Source: Oegoconia quadripuncta (Eukaryota > Arthropoda > Insecta > Lepidoptera > Autostichidae). Taken from it: a DNA stretch of 64,000 nt. Where the stretch lies: NCBI GenBank assembly GCA_949316235.1, contig OX438760.1, positions 2,234,501 through 2,298,500 of the forward strand, given 5' to 3'. The notes below the pieces were generated by a model that saw nothing but the letters and a program-made list of their open reading frames with translations, was not told where the DNA came from and did no database searches. The position numbers and the translations under genes were made by a program. This document shows positions 11,463 through 22,866 of this stretch, one piece after another (within the stretch, counting starts at the first letter, position 1; each line of letters starts with the position of its first letter).

Positions 11463-11755
11463 GCTTTTTTTTATGCACGACGGGTTTGTACTTGACATCA
11501 ATCACACCTGATGTTAAGTGAAGACGAGGTCGAAGGTGGAAACGTACTGACCCGGAAACCCCAACACATTTGTGGGAATGGCTATCTTATCTCTGACAAC
11601 CGGAACACAACAATGCTATTAACATTGCTGAGATTTTAAAATGCCCTACCACCAACCAAACCGAGTACTTAAACATGCACTCCGCTGGGCTTCGAACCCG
11701 CGACCTCCGAATCGTAAACCCAATGTTGTTTACATTGAGCCACGGAGGCGGTTAT
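11463..11755 (-). repeat. SINE A copy with internal deletion
   Basis: The poly(A) end is at the left as a T run, and the tRNA-like head (GAGCCACGGAGGCGGTT as read on plus) is at the right. The segment between CATTGCTG and TTTAAAATGCCCTA is missing compared with full copies. Confidence 0.8.
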
Positions 11756-12081
11756 ACGTATAAAGTTTAATTAGAATCGGTCTATTCATTTCCGAAAATT
11801 TGGATTTGAAAGTGCTACCGTGCGGGATAAACGCTCTTAACAAATATTCCTTATTTTATTGTATCTACATAATACGTAGTGTAGGTGTCAAACTGTATTT
11901 AAACATGACACAGTGACACATAAATAGCGGTACTTCTTCACACATACATACGAGTTGTGCGAGTCTGTGGCTGTGATTGATGACACACACAGACATTTAA
12001 GTATAAATAGGTATTGTAAGGTCAATGACTTTATGTTTTGAACAGCAGGTTGAAGTGAATTTGCATCGAAACACTGTAGCT
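11756..12081. other. No recognised feature
   Basis: No gene or repeat recognised; it ends at the hAT MITE target duplication. Confidence 0.4.
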
Positions 12082-12394
12082 CAGTATTTCCCAAAGTGTG
12101 GGTCGCGACCCACTGGTGGGTCGCGGGTAGATATTAGATGGGTCCTGAAACTATAGGACGATTGTCGTACTCGTTCAATTTTCATTTTACTCGTTCGTTC
12201 GTCGTCGTTGTCCAGCAGTGAACGTCAGTAGGCTGATGATGATGGTATGGTGGTGAACTTACGATAAGAATAAACGCGTAAATGCTGCGGCAGCAACATA
12301 CCGCTGCTTTTTTGTCTTCATGATACAAGGTGGGCCGCGAACTTTAAACTTTCTTGTAGATGGGTCTCGGTCCCGAGAAGTTTGGGAAACACTG
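12082..12394. mobile_element. hAT-type MITE, 313 bp, with perfect 8-bp TSD
   Basis: Left end CAGTATTTCCCAAAGTGTGG and right end AAGTTTGGGAAACACTG are inverted repeats with the CAGTG-TTCCCAAA pattern of hAT elements. The 8-bp sequence CTGTAGCT flanks both sides exactly (12074-12081 and 12395-12402). There is no transposase frame, so it is non-autonomous. Confidence 0.85.
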
Positions 12395-12487
12395 CTGTAG
12401 CTAAATAATTGTATCCAAACATGACGGTGCTGCACTTGGTTGCTGGTCTGGCTCCACAGAAGACCTGTGTCGTGGTGTTTAACTGGT

Positions 12488-12735
12488 ACCGACGACCGAT
12501 TGGTGTAGTGAATAGTGACCCTATCAGCGAAACCAACGGTTGCGGGTTCAAATCCCGCGAGGGGTAAATGTTTGTGTGATGAATACGAACATTTATTTCC
12601 GAGTCTTGAATGTTTATATAAATATTTATGTATGTTTGTTCGTTATCTAGTATCTATAGCACAAGCTTGGCTTAGTTTGGGACTAGATGATTGGTGTAAG
12701 TGTCCGAAATATTTATTTATTTATTTATATTTAAG
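12488..12735 (+). repeat. SINE C, full-length tRNA-derived SINE
   Basis: Head CGACCGATTGGTGTAGTGAA and box B GGTTCAAATCCCGC give an RNA polymerase III-type promoter pattern. The body (ATTTATTTCCGAGTC, TTATATAAATATTTATG, GGGACTAGATGATTGG) ends in a TTTATTTATTTAT tail. This copy serves as the reference for the fragments at 1921, 6800, 30645 and 41036. Confidence 0.8.
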
Positions 12736-12876
12736 GTCCTATTAGCCCACATGAAACAATTGTTAACCCACATGTTTCATACTACTATTGGGACTAATTA
12801 TATTCCTTAAAAGTTGATAGCTTGGGTAAAACAAGTACTGACCTCCACATATGCTGAGTGGATGTCTTTTCGGTAC

Positions 12877-13352
12877 CATATATACAACATGTAACAGAAT
12901 TAACGCAAAACCTCATACACCCCAAATGATTATAATTTAATAAATCTATCTGCATAACTATTCAAATAATTTAATGAATATCTTAAAAGTTACTAGCATT
13001 TTAAGTTATCGTGTCCACATCATTTGATTAATAATTCTACAAAGTTTACTACCAGTTGTCAGTTACCCACTCGTGGAAAAATCATCTGTCACCATACAGT
13101 TATTGGCGGGAAAACAGTTGCAAAAGAAAAACGAAGAAAGAAGATTGGTAGCAAAAGCAATTTATTTAAAATAATAAGGGCGTGGTCGTATCAAACACAC
13201 AGACTTTAGAACAACTCTAGAATTGATCTCAATTTAATTAAAATTTTTGAAATTATTACCTATATTTTAACATAGTGCAATCGGCTCTACTTCCGATTCT
13301 GAACAAACTAATTTCTGGTTTTGCGTTAATTCTGTTACATGTTGTATATATG
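12877..13352. repeat. 36-bp perfect inverted repeat arms 404 bp apart
   Basis: The arms 12877-12912 and 13317-13352 are exact reverse complements; the left contains CATGTAACAGAATTAACGC. The intervening sequence holds no recognised gene. Possibly the ends of a MITE, although no target duplication is visible. Confidence 0.6.
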
Positions 13353-13369
13353 TATTTCGCCACCGTCCC

Positions 13370-13676
13370 ATATACAAGGAACTGTGCAAAGAGCTGGAAC
13401 CGCGGCTGAACAAGCTCAAAATAACAAGCGCCGTAAATATGCGTCAATCTCTATAAACAACGCTTGCAGTGGAGACATTGGGCCCTTGGTCTTCTGACAC
13501 GAAACAATTTGTAAAGGATTTATCCGTTAGACTGGTCCACGCCTCTGGGCATGTGAGAGCTGGTGCATACTTTGCTCAGCAGTTGAGCTTATGCATTCAG
13601 AGGGGCAATAGCGCTAGCGTACTAGGTACTATGCCTCACGGAAGCGAGTTGTACGGCGTATTTTGACACTTAGTCG
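13370..13676 (+). pseudogene. Mobile-element ORF C-terminus remnant
   Basis: The second half of one frame (13469-13666) reads ETLGPWSSDTKQF, RLVHASGHVRAGAYFAQQ and QRGNSASVLGTMPHGSE before a stop. I remember closely similar endings in insect reverse-transcriptase-like mobile ORFs, but I cannot name the family. The preceding part is in another frame (YKELCKELEPRLNKLK), so the gene is frameshifted. A second, shorter copy is on the minus strand at about 38575-38655. Confidence 0.4.
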
Positions 13677-13699
13677 GGGTTTTTCATATGCCACATTTT

Positions 13700-14466
13700 A
13701 GCTTTCTAGTACTAAGATCCTTTGAGACAGACAGACGAACATGGCGATATCATAATAGTTCCTTGTTGTCTACGGATATGCAGCCTTATTTAAATATAAT
13801 TAAAGTTACGTCTACGGGACTTACGGGGGGAGAGGAGGGGGACTCTGCAATTAAAGTCACAAGCTGATATGATAATGATTAATTATCATATGGTATCACA
13901 CTGGCTATATACATGAGTATCTATTTCATTCCATAGACTCTATGACGCATCTAGTCTCTATAGACTATTCCCATCCAGCAAAAACTTCACCGAAGTTATC
14001 TGTGGATGGGGAGCTCGTAGTTAAATCACAGTTATGAAGTCTACTTACCTACTTAATAGAGCCCACCATAAAATCCTTTTTGTAATTTAAAGGAACTGGC
14101 AATAAAAAAACTTTCTATTTCTTGGAAGTAACCGGACAAAGAACTGGTCAGTAGCTGAATCACTAAGAGCAGGTAGAAAGTATAATGAATTACCATATGA
14201 CCGTGAGTCAACCTGACATACCTCAGATTTCTAAGTTGGTGATATCGCCCAAGGATTATCTATTTGTGACGTCTGTAAAACTTGCAGTGTGAACAATCCC
14301 CGTATGTTTTTGTTTATAATTTATTTGCAACTTTTATTTATTTTCTGACATTGTATTATTATCCTTTTGTCTGCTTTGTAATATTGGATCTATACATTCC
14401 GGCAAGCGAGCAGTATTGGCAAACATACAGAGAGTTGATGCCTCTGCCACCGCCTTCGACGTCATT
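13700..14466. other. No recognised feature
   Basis: No supported gene; no repeat shared with the rest of the window. Confidence 0.4.
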
Positions 14467-14763
14467 TTTGATTAATAAATAAATAATAAAATGTCTTAAA
14501 AATAATAAGACATACACACAGCGCCATCTAGTTCCACAATAAGCAACTATAGGCTTGTGTTGTGGATACCAGATGGTTGATATACTACATAAATACATTT
14601 GTTTTTGTAAATAAATACTTATTATAAATGAAAACATCCATAACTCGGGTACAAATGTCCGTATTCATCTCATCACACAAACATATGCCCCTAGCGGGAT
14701 TCGAACCCGCAACCTTTTGGTATAGTGGCCAGAGTTGCTAAGCACTACACCAAACACGTCGTC
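14467..14763 (-). repeat. SINE B, near full length
   Basis: The A-rich end (AATAAATAAATAATAAAA) is at the left. The GCGCCATCTAGTTCCACA block and box B (CGGGATTCGAACCCGC as read on plus) lead to the head ACCAAACACGTCGTC at the right. Confidence 0.8.
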
Positions 14764-15233
14764 AAATTCAAAAATTATTAGGTAAGTTGTTTGTATTTAA
14801 TGTAACCTACATCGAAAAACGTTTAAGAGTTTCATGGCATCTCTTAGTAATTTGTGGTACGACCAGTGCGGTTTTTTAATATTAAAAAATAAAAGGGACA
14901 GGTCATGTCTGATAAAAATCTGTTCAGTAGTTTCGAAGATATTTCGCTGTTAACGCAATTATTTAGTGTACTTTCTACTTCTATTATTATATTTGCTATG
15001 GGGTTGGACATAAGCCCAAAGGCACGTCCAAGAAGTACATAGAAGCTTATTTTTTAGTAAAAAAAATATTTTTAACGCTGAGTATATTTACTTCTTTATA
15101 ATAATAAAAGTAAAACAATCTATTATGTTAAAAAAATGATTTATACATTTTTACTTACTACTTTTCTTAATATTCTTAATATTTTTATTATGAGTCCGAA
15201 ACAGAATCAACTTCCGAATCAAAGGTCATTTAC
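14764..15233. other. No recognised feature
   Basis: AT-rich, no supported gene. Confidence 0.4.
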
Positions 15234-15343
15234 CTTGTGGTGCGAATCGACCCATTCAAAATTTGCAGGTGGCGATTCACACCACCGGTGCGAAAGGGGC
15301 TCTTCAAAAATTGAATGGGTCGTTTCACACCGCGGTGCGAAAG
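15234..15343. repeat. 110-bp foldback
   Basis: The left arm (GTGGTGCGAATCGACCCATT) and right arm (AATGGGTCGTTTCACACCGC) are inverted over about 30 bp with a few mismatches. Within it TTCACACCRCGGTGCGAAAG occurs twice as direct repeats. Confidence 0.5.
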
Positions 15344-15357
15344 AGTATTTGTATTGT

Positions 15358-15435
15358 ATTGTATTGTAATGTTTGGGATATCTCTGACCACTCCATTTGG
15401 GATAAAGGTCGTGACGTTATGTATGTATCTATGTA
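15358..15435. repeat. Repeat E fragment
   Basis: GTTTGGGATATCTCTGACCA followed by CCATTTGGGATAAAGG, in the orientation opposite to 10735 and the same as 6195-6255. Confidence 0.5.
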
Positions 15436-16574
15436 TATTATTGACATGGAAATACTGTAATTACATTTACAAACTTGGCAAGACTGGGCCATCTGATCCC
15501 CACATGGTGGAAGAGTACATTGATGGTAGCACAAACGATGAAGCAGAACCTCACAGTATAAAGATATGCTGTCGCATTTATGCTATTTCGAAATTCTACA
15601 TAATGATCAGTATCATTATTTAATGCTAAATAATTTAAATAATGATTGATGACATTATTTGAGCTACATTAATAGAAAGTAGTATATTTGTAGGTACAAG
15701 TACATGACAAACACGATTAGATTTGGTGAAAGTAGGTAATCACCACGTAGGCCTCTTTTCCTATAGCAGGAAGCCGGCTGGAGTACCACCCTATTTTATA
15801 TCTGACTGCAAAACACCGATCAGGTAAGAAGGGGCTTCAACTAGCCAATGCCACATCAAGTCTGATGAGTAAACATTTATGAGGTATCAAGTGCTTCATT
15901 GTCACTTTCCACCAGCTGTTAATTGTGGGCAAAGGCGTCTCTAGTCATACATTAAAAAATTGCGAAAAAGCTGTGAGAGCGTTCATTATGACCTCTATAA
16001 AGGTATTTATTGTGTAATTCTCTGAGAGGTCAAAGACATGAATCAGTAATAATTTTCGGCCAGCAGGACGATTAACCCGTAGGGTCTCTACAATAACAGG
16101 AGATTGAAGCTTGCGTTCATGAAGCACCAACGTGATGCAGGTTGAACAGAGACTACAGGTCTTGCTAGCCACGTTGTTTACTCGTACGTCATACAGTCGC
16201 TTAAAAAAGGTAGGGAATCCCCCATCTTGGCCATCTTTCGACACCTAATTTATTTACGAAACTGGGAATTGCCGAGAAAAGAAAATCGGTTAGCACTCTG
16301 TTATATTCGCTATTCGTTACGTCTGACATGGTCTGCGTGGTTATTCCATAAGCTTGTTTGTTAGTTTCGCGTCTGAATATACGGTGACAGTAGGCACAGA
16401 TTTTGTAGCAGTCGTTTGGCGTCTCACTGTGGAATCATATGCAAGTTGTGAGTGTAAAATAACATATCCGTTGTTGAGGTGAGTGACTAGTTTTCGACGA
16501 AAAGCCTTGGCATATATGCCTTTAATTGAAAACAATCACGATCGACTACATTAACGTGCTCTCGAAACCACAGA
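15436..16574. other. No recognised gene
   Basis: The minus-strand frames of 99 aa (15945-16244) and 64 aa (16341-16535) show no domain I know. They could be low-copy remnants or chance. Confidence 0.35.
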
Positions 16575-16584
16575 AATAGTCCTA

Positions 16585-16660
16585 TTCAAATGCCACTAGT
16601 GGTCACCCATCCGAGGTCTGACCGCATCAGACAGTGCTAAACTTGCGAATGCGAGCGTGC
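16585..16660 (-). pseudogene. 5S rRNA-like remnant
   Basis: On the minus strand the segment reads AAGTTTAGCACTGTCTGATG, then CGGTCAGACCTCGGATGGGT and GACC. This parallels the animal 5S rRNA block AAGTTAAGC-x-GTCGGGCGCGGTCAGTACTTGGATGGGTGACC. The box-A-like and terminal parts are diverged, so it is a 5S-derived retroposed fragment or 5S-headed SINE remnant and not a working rRNA gene. Confidence 0.5.
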
Positions 16661-17593
16661 CGCGGCAGCGGCCGGTGAAGTGCCAGAACCGAATCGTTCC
16701 CTTTTAGAAATCTATTCATTAACTTGACTATGCCACATAAGTATTATTACCTTTAATGACACCTATTTGAACTCTTAAACAGTTGATGTAGTTAATTGTT
16801 AACAAAATAATCTGTTGATTTAATGAACCATTGATATAACAAATTATTGATACAATAAATGGTTGACCTGTTACACTGTTGACCAATTGGTGTTGATATA
16901 ATGAAAGTTGATCGAAAGAATATTGATTTTAGGTACCAATCCTTGCACGAGTGCTTCCTGTATCTACATAGCAATTTATAATAATTTCACCATATTTTTC
17001 ACAATAGTAGGCATTACAGTGAAATCCATCAACGTGCAGAAATGTCAGGTTTTATGATGAACATGCAATACTTATTTATGATAATTTATAATCGGGCATG
17101 ATCGCGAATTTCTTTGGTCAGCATTTTGTACGCTTACACGGAAATTGTTAATAGTCAACTGAATACCTTGGCGCAATGAAAGGTCAGTAGATTTATGTTG
17201 TGCACGTTGCAAGAAGTAATATCTAAATATCTGTGTAAGCATATCAGGGATTCACCGAAAATTCTATAATATGTCGGTCTTGGACAGTGAGTTAGCCCTG
17301 TCATACAACTGAATAAATGCTTAGTCTTTTGGACCTCTTTACCTCATAATTCGGCCCTCCATTTCTTAGAGACGATAGCAAAAACCATCAAATTTTTTGG
17401 GGCTCCAACACGTTTCTACTTTAGTGGTAAAGAGTTGAAGTCAGTTTTCTTTTAATTTTATCTTTTTCTTTTACTCGGTATTAAGTTACTCCTCCTGTTC
17501 TTCAATAAATAATTAGGTAGTACCATAGTTGGCATAGCATTTTTAAGGTCATTGTATGTCATAACCATCACTCTCAGCTAATTTAACAACTTT
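16661..17593. other. No recognised feature
   Basis: AT-rich; GTTGAT/TTGATA-type motifs recur loosely at 16785-16930. No gene supported. Confidence 0.4.
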
Positions 17594-17930
17594 TGTTTTT
17601 CTTTTATGCACGACGGGTTCGTACTTGACCTCAATCACACCTGATGTTAAGTGAGGATGAGGTCGAAGGTGGACGCGTACTGACCCGGAAAACCCCAACA
17701 CATTTGGGGGATTGGCTATCTTATCTCTGACAACCGGAACACAACAATGCTATTAACATTGCTGCTTGGCGGCAGATTTAGATAAGATGGTGGTAGCTAG
17801 CCAGGCGGACATTTAAAATGCCCTACCACCAACCAAACCGAGTACTTAAACATGTACCCCGCTGGGGATCGAACCCGTAACCTCCGAATCGTAAACCCAA
17901 TGTTGTTTATGTTGAGCCACGGAGGCGGCT
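17594..17930 (-). repeat. SINE A, full length
   Basis: The T-rich left end and CACGACGGGTTCGTACTTGA start lead to box B (GGGGATCGAACCC on plus) and GAGCCACGGAGGCGG at the right. All internal blocks are present, including the CAGCAGATTTAGATAAGATGG-like segment with GGTAGCTAGCCAGGCGG. Confidence 0.85.
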
Positions 17931-18882
17931 CGGTTTTGTCATTATTATGGCTTTACCAAGGTTCCTATTTACGTGTCTTAGACAGAAACTGGCACATATC
18001 CACTAACCCGTTGCACGTTTCGGATGGGGACATCAGCAGAGCTGCTGCTGATGTCCCTACAGAACCTTTTCAGCAATACCTGTCGTGGGAGCGAGTGTGC
18101 TCTCCTCAACCCTGCTGAATACTATCAGCTCCATTTATTCTTATCCAGGAGTCTACTCCACTATTAGCATCTCTTTCCAACATGTTGATAAGAAATAGAA
18201 ATACAAGGCAGGTGTAATTTTATACGCATTTCCTGCTGCAAACCCTGCAGAGCTCGTTCTATTATTTGTCTGTACGACAAATATAAATATTGAATGTAGA
18301 GAATAAGTACCTATATTGTTATATAAATGGCATTAAGTATTACGCTTAGGGAAGACATAATATTTATTACAAAGTTTTCGTAAACAATCACTGTCATGAT
18401 AAGACCATTATTGTATTGTTACAGCCACGCACCTACACATTGAAGAATAACGAACAGAAAATATATAGTTTTTATAGATGATACTGAAGGTTCACCTAAA
18501 AGCTATAACTAACTGAGAGTACTGGCTTTCTTAATCTAATGTGACTTTAAATGTTTAATGTAGGAAATTATGATTGTTGTATAGGTAACAGAGAACTGCT
18601 CAACCCATTACCCTAAAGTCTCCACACTCAGGAGCACAATCAGAAAGTATTCTCTGTAGTACTTTGCCAAATTTTAAAATAAGAAGAAACACATTATACA
18701 CATAAGAGTATAACAAGAAAGTTATGATATTTAGTGTACTGGCCTGTTATTGAATATATATTTTTTAATATTTATAAATAAAAGGAGAAGAATATCGATA
18801 ATTATTGTGCTAAGTCTAAAAAGCTAGGCTCACGGCTCCTAGCAATTTCCTCAAAAGAACCTTACATACAACAACAATAATG
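17931..18882. other. No recognised feature
   Basis: GCTGCTGATGTCC lies near its inverted mate GGACATCAGCAGAGCT (about 18028-18056), a small hairpin. Otherwise unmatched. Confidence 0.4.
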
Positions 18883-19200
18883 TTGTAAACAACATTGGGT
18901 TTAAGATTCGGAGGTCGCAGGTTCGATCCCTAGCGAGGTACATGTTTAAGTACTCGGTTTGTTTGGTGGTAGGGCATTTTAAATGTCCGCTTGGCTAGCT
19001 ACCACTATCTTATCTAAATCTGCCGCCAAGCAGCAATGTTCATAGCATTATTGTATTCCGGTTGTCAAAGATAAGATAGCCAGTCCCCCAAATGTGTTGG
19101 GGTTTCCGGGTCAGTACGCGTCCACCCTCGGCCTCATTTTCACTTAACATCAGGTGTGATTGAGGTCAAGTGCTATCCCATTGTGCATAAGAAAAAAAAA
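18883..19200 (+). repeat. SINE A, near full length
   Basis: Plus-strand copy from TGTTGTAAACAACATTGGG through box B (GGTTCGATCCC) to CATTGTGCATAAG and a run of A. The first bases of the head have been replaced. Confidence 0.85.
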
Positions 19201-19321
19201 CCTTCGTTGACATAAATCGACGTAATAAATTATTAATTTAAATAAGTCTATATTAGAACAATAGAGTTCAATTGTGGTTAGTGATGCGTCTCACAATGAA
19301 TATGATAGCATTTAATAACAG

Positions 19322-19533
19322 CCGGCGTGGCTCAATATAAACAAGATAAGGTCGCAGGGTTGATTCCCAGCCTTTATCTAAGTTTGTCGCCAAGCAGAAA
19401 TACTGATAGCATTGTTTTGTTCCGACTGTTTGAGATAAGATAGCCAGTCCTCAAATAAGTTCGGAGCTACGGCCTTATCTTCATCTAAAATCAGGTGTGA
19501 TTGAGGATAAGCACTAACACGTGCTAAAAAAAT
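19322..19533 (+). repeat. SINE A, diverged and shortened
   Basis: GCCGGCGTGGCTCAATATAA, TTGATTCCCAG and the TCAGGTGTGATTGAGGATAA end are all SINE A blocks. About 100 bp are deleted and the sequence is clearly older than the other copies. Confidence 0.7.
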
Positions 19534-21031
19534 TTCATACATAAATATTGTTGGTGTACATTTTTATAATTTATTTATATAACTAATACAAATAGGTACA
19601 TAAATAATTGTAATGGCAAGCGGGATAAATGCAAATATTTAAGTTAGGAAAACTAATTAAAAATATAAACTTACAATAAAGAATATAATATCCAACAGCA
19701 GAATCCACACCAGAACACAAATAAAAAAAAGTCAACACACACTGTTTATCGACGAAGCACTATTTATGTTTCTTAATTCTAAATTTAATTTAAATTTAGA
19801 ACACATCGACACAGCGATTGGTTCGCAACTGGACTGAATTGAGAAACGGACATTCGCATTGTCACTATCTGAGTAACTGTTCGTGTCTCAATCAATTACA
19901 TACCCTAAGTCTTAAGCGTAAAGATCGAATTCAAAGTATACTGTTAGAGCGTTATCAAAGTAAACCTAACGGTATTGAGGTCACTGACGTCTTTTTTGTG
20001 CAGTTTAATGTTATAAGAACAGATTCCACGGAAGCGTGATGGTGAAATTGAATTTTAATAAGTGCGACAGAGACGGCGCCATTTTTGGATATCACCAACG
20101 TGTTTATTGTCTGTGGTCAGTCTCATTGGTTTAATAAAATACAATGTCAATGCCATCACAATCACGCATTCGGAGAAATGCAGTCAATGTTTTAAACTTT
20201 CCTTTATTATAAGCGAAGACAATTATGAGAAGATGAGCGCACAGATTAATAACTTCTATAAAATTGTAATTAAACTATAATCTTACCAAACAAATTCCAT
20301 CAAAAAATTTCATGTAAAAAATCGCGCCAAGTCTCGAGACTCTACCATAAAAAGCACCGATCTAATGGAGATAGACTGGTATTCTTTTCATTTGATACCC
20401 AGTGAAATGTTCTAATTAAGTTGTCTTTTAGGATACTCAGTTATTCAAAAAACAAAATTCTTTCATCTATTTATGAAGATACCGTTTTTGTTTAGCAATC
20501 ACGTAGTGTCAAACCGTCGCATAACATGATTACAAGTAATTTAAGAGCATAATATTTGATTGTCAACTCAAAAAAATATTTTTGAAAACAAGTTCCAAAT
20601 AAAGTTGCACAAAGAAACAACAGAAAAAAAAAATAATAAAAAATTAAAAAATAACAATAAATTAATAATACTATAAAATTTAGCTTTATAATAACTTGAG
20701 TTATTGCTATTACTGAAAGAGAACTGTAGAGCGCACTTCGCTAAATGGAGATAAATATGAGAATTGAGCTAGACTTGGCTCTCCATTGTATCTCAGTTCT
20801 TTTTTTGATAGAATAAGACGGCCTGATTTTTTCTACTTTTTAATGGGATCTTTTTTCTTTTTGAAGATATTTTTTTTATATTCTTATGCGATTATAAAAT
20901 CGCTGCTTTCGCCCGATGGCTACGGATTACTGCATAGCGCACTCTCTATCCTATGTTTGTCTTTGGCCTGAGTGTTGATGTATTAATTTTAGACAAGCCT
21001 GGACGATAAATGCACCTGACTCGATTATATT
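19534..21031. other. No recognised gene; one perfect palindrome
   Basis: Low-copy AT-rich DNA. 19777-19801 is a palindrome (TTCTAAATTTAA, central T, then its complement). GCGCCATTTTT and CCAAT-like motifs nearby do not add up to a promoter I can support. Confidence 0.4.
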
Positions 21032-21742
21032 CTACATACTATGACAGATTCTTGAGCTTTGATACTGCCAAAGTCTACAATATAATTCAAATGCATTTCG
21101 TTCAAACTTGTCACTCTTAATAGTTCCACGTATGCCTGACCGCATCAAAACACTGATGATCTCATGTGTGTATGTATGACCAGTTAGCGGATAACAATTG
21201 GTAGACACTTGAGAAGACAAATTATCTAGAGGAAGGAGAACCTCATAGTGCCCTCTTAAAAAACCACCGGAGAATCGTAAACGTTTCACTGGTTTTCCAG
21301 TATCGTTACTAAATAATCCCCTTAAATTACCTCTTTCATATACCTCGAAGGTGTATGGATACAAAGCTGCAGCTGCCTTGAGTTCAGATATTGAACCGTA
21401 AGTGGTAGTTTTAAGCATTACCGTAGAGTAAACGTCAGCGTTAAGGTAAATATCGCCACGCTCGTCACATGTATAAATTTGCATCTCATCCCAATGCTCA
21501 ACCACGTATTAAACAATCTCACACCTTACATTTTGCGAAGAATCAATCTTGCCGTACACAAAAAATGATATACAGTGAAATAAACATGAGCCATCTCCAG
21601 GGACAGAAACCACTTGATGGATAGTCGGCTTATCCACATCGCCGTTTAAATTCAGCTTTTCAGTTTTTATAATTGGAGAAGCTGAATAGGGAAAAAGAGA
21701 AGGATCTGAGTCGGAATACATATTAAATGCACACACCGACAA
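21032..21742 (-). pseudogene. OTU-family cysteine protease-like ORF with one in-frame stop
   Basis: One minus-strand frame of 237 codons is interrupted by a single TAA at 21509-21511. Before the stop the sequence has PGDGSCLFHCISFFVYGK, the OTU signature with the catalytic Cys preceded by GDGSC and the upstream Asp. After it, near the end, is GGFLRGHYEVLLPLDN, where the His fits the OTU catalytic His (G-H-Y pattern). The OTU fold removes ubiquitin-like tags. In insects such domains occur in host deubiquitinases, in large DNA viruses and inside transposon ORFs such as Helitrons. The total size is close to a stand-alone OTU domain, and both catalytic motifs survive, so decay looks recent. No partner ORF or terminal repeat is visible next to it, so the origin is unresolved. 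A stop-tolerant exon or assembly error is possible but less likely. Confidence 0.7.
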
Positions 21743-22156
21743 TTAGATCACAAATACTATGTTCCTTTCTTTTTATGTATTGTTTTTCTAATATGTATCT
21801 CAGATTGTTTGTCGTTTAAATGGGCTAAACAAAACTATCTATCTATCATATGTGGCTGCTCCCCTGCGTTACCGGGTAGGCTACTTTGCCAAATACAAAA
21901 AGCACAACGACAACGTGATAAGCCCAAAGGCTTGAACTGAACATTGAGGTGTTAATAGGAGTTTTAGCCAGATATACTGTTACCGCCTTTACCACTTGGA
22001 GGTACTCCCAGCTTATATTACATAAAGTCTTCTTTGAGCAAAATTCACTATCTACAATATTTAAGGTACTTCCCCTTCATGTCCCATAACTTTGGGACGC
22101 CCTGTATACCAAATTTTATCCAATTTTTCTTTCAGTTATAAAACATTATTTTTAAA
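21743..22156. other. No recognised feature
   Basis: No open frame continues the OTU-like sequence upstream; no repeat matched. Confidence 0.4.
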
Positions 22157-22481
22157 TTTTTTTTTTAATGCACAACGGGTTGGTACTTGACCTCAATCAC
22201 ACCTGATATTAAGTGAAGATGAGGTCGAAGGTGGAAGCATACTGACCCGGAAACCCTAACACATTTGGGTGACTAGATATCTTATCTGTGACAACCGGAA
22301 CACACCAATGCTATTAACACTGCTGCTTGGCAGCAGATTTAGATAAGATGGAGGTAGCTAGCCAGGCGGAAATTTAAAATGCCCTACCACCAACCAAACC
22401 GAGTACTTATACATATACCCCGCTGGGATCGAACCCGCGACCTCCCAATGTTGTTTACATTGAGCCACGGAGGTGGTTAAA
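22157..22481 (-). repeat. SINE A, near full length
   Basis: T run at the left, box B and GAGCCACGGAGGTGGTT at the right. A short deletion (the CGAATCGTAAACC segment) lies between box B and the head. Confidence 0.85.
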
Positions 22482-22488
22482 ACATTCT

Positions 22489-22795
22489 TTTAATCATTTC
22501 ATTATTTTAACAATCTTCACTATGAGATGCCTATCAAAATCTGTAACGGTTTGTGTATAGTGCGAATGAGGTCACTGACTCGCCGCATTATTAATTATTA
22601 GAAATATCTATGGATATACATCAAATAATGTGCGAAAGCAAGTAGAGAGCAAGTGTTTCTGTATCGAAATACAATTTATTAGAAAGGTACTTCCTACATA
22701 GGTCCATCTATGAAGTATTTCTTCAATGCATTTTTACATTGTTTTATGTTATGTGAATATAGTTCACCAGGAATACTATTTAAAATATCTGGCAA
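22489..22795 (-). mobile_element. LINE 3' end, family F
   Basis: The minus strand gives a LINE tail with GTGACCTCATTCGCACTA-type sequence, TTATTAATTATTA and a coding-like segment before it. The same tail is at 45334-45706 (minus) and 60878-61128 (plus). Confidence 0.65.
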
Positions 22796-22796
22796 T

Positions 22797-22866
22797 CCGT
22801 CCATTCGTTTCGCCGCAATTGAACAACAAACACACATCCAAATTTCGCATTTATAATATTAGATAG
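22797..22866 (-). mobile_element. Helitron 5' fragment
   Basis: CCGTCCATTCGTTTCGCCGC to CATTTATAATATTAGA is the minus-strand 5' part of the small Helitron family seen whole at 1591-1821. Confidence 0.55.

Noticed and set aside
15945..16244. 99-aa minus-strand frame as a gene
   Set aside because: No recognisable domain and no supporting context; within chance length for 64 kb.
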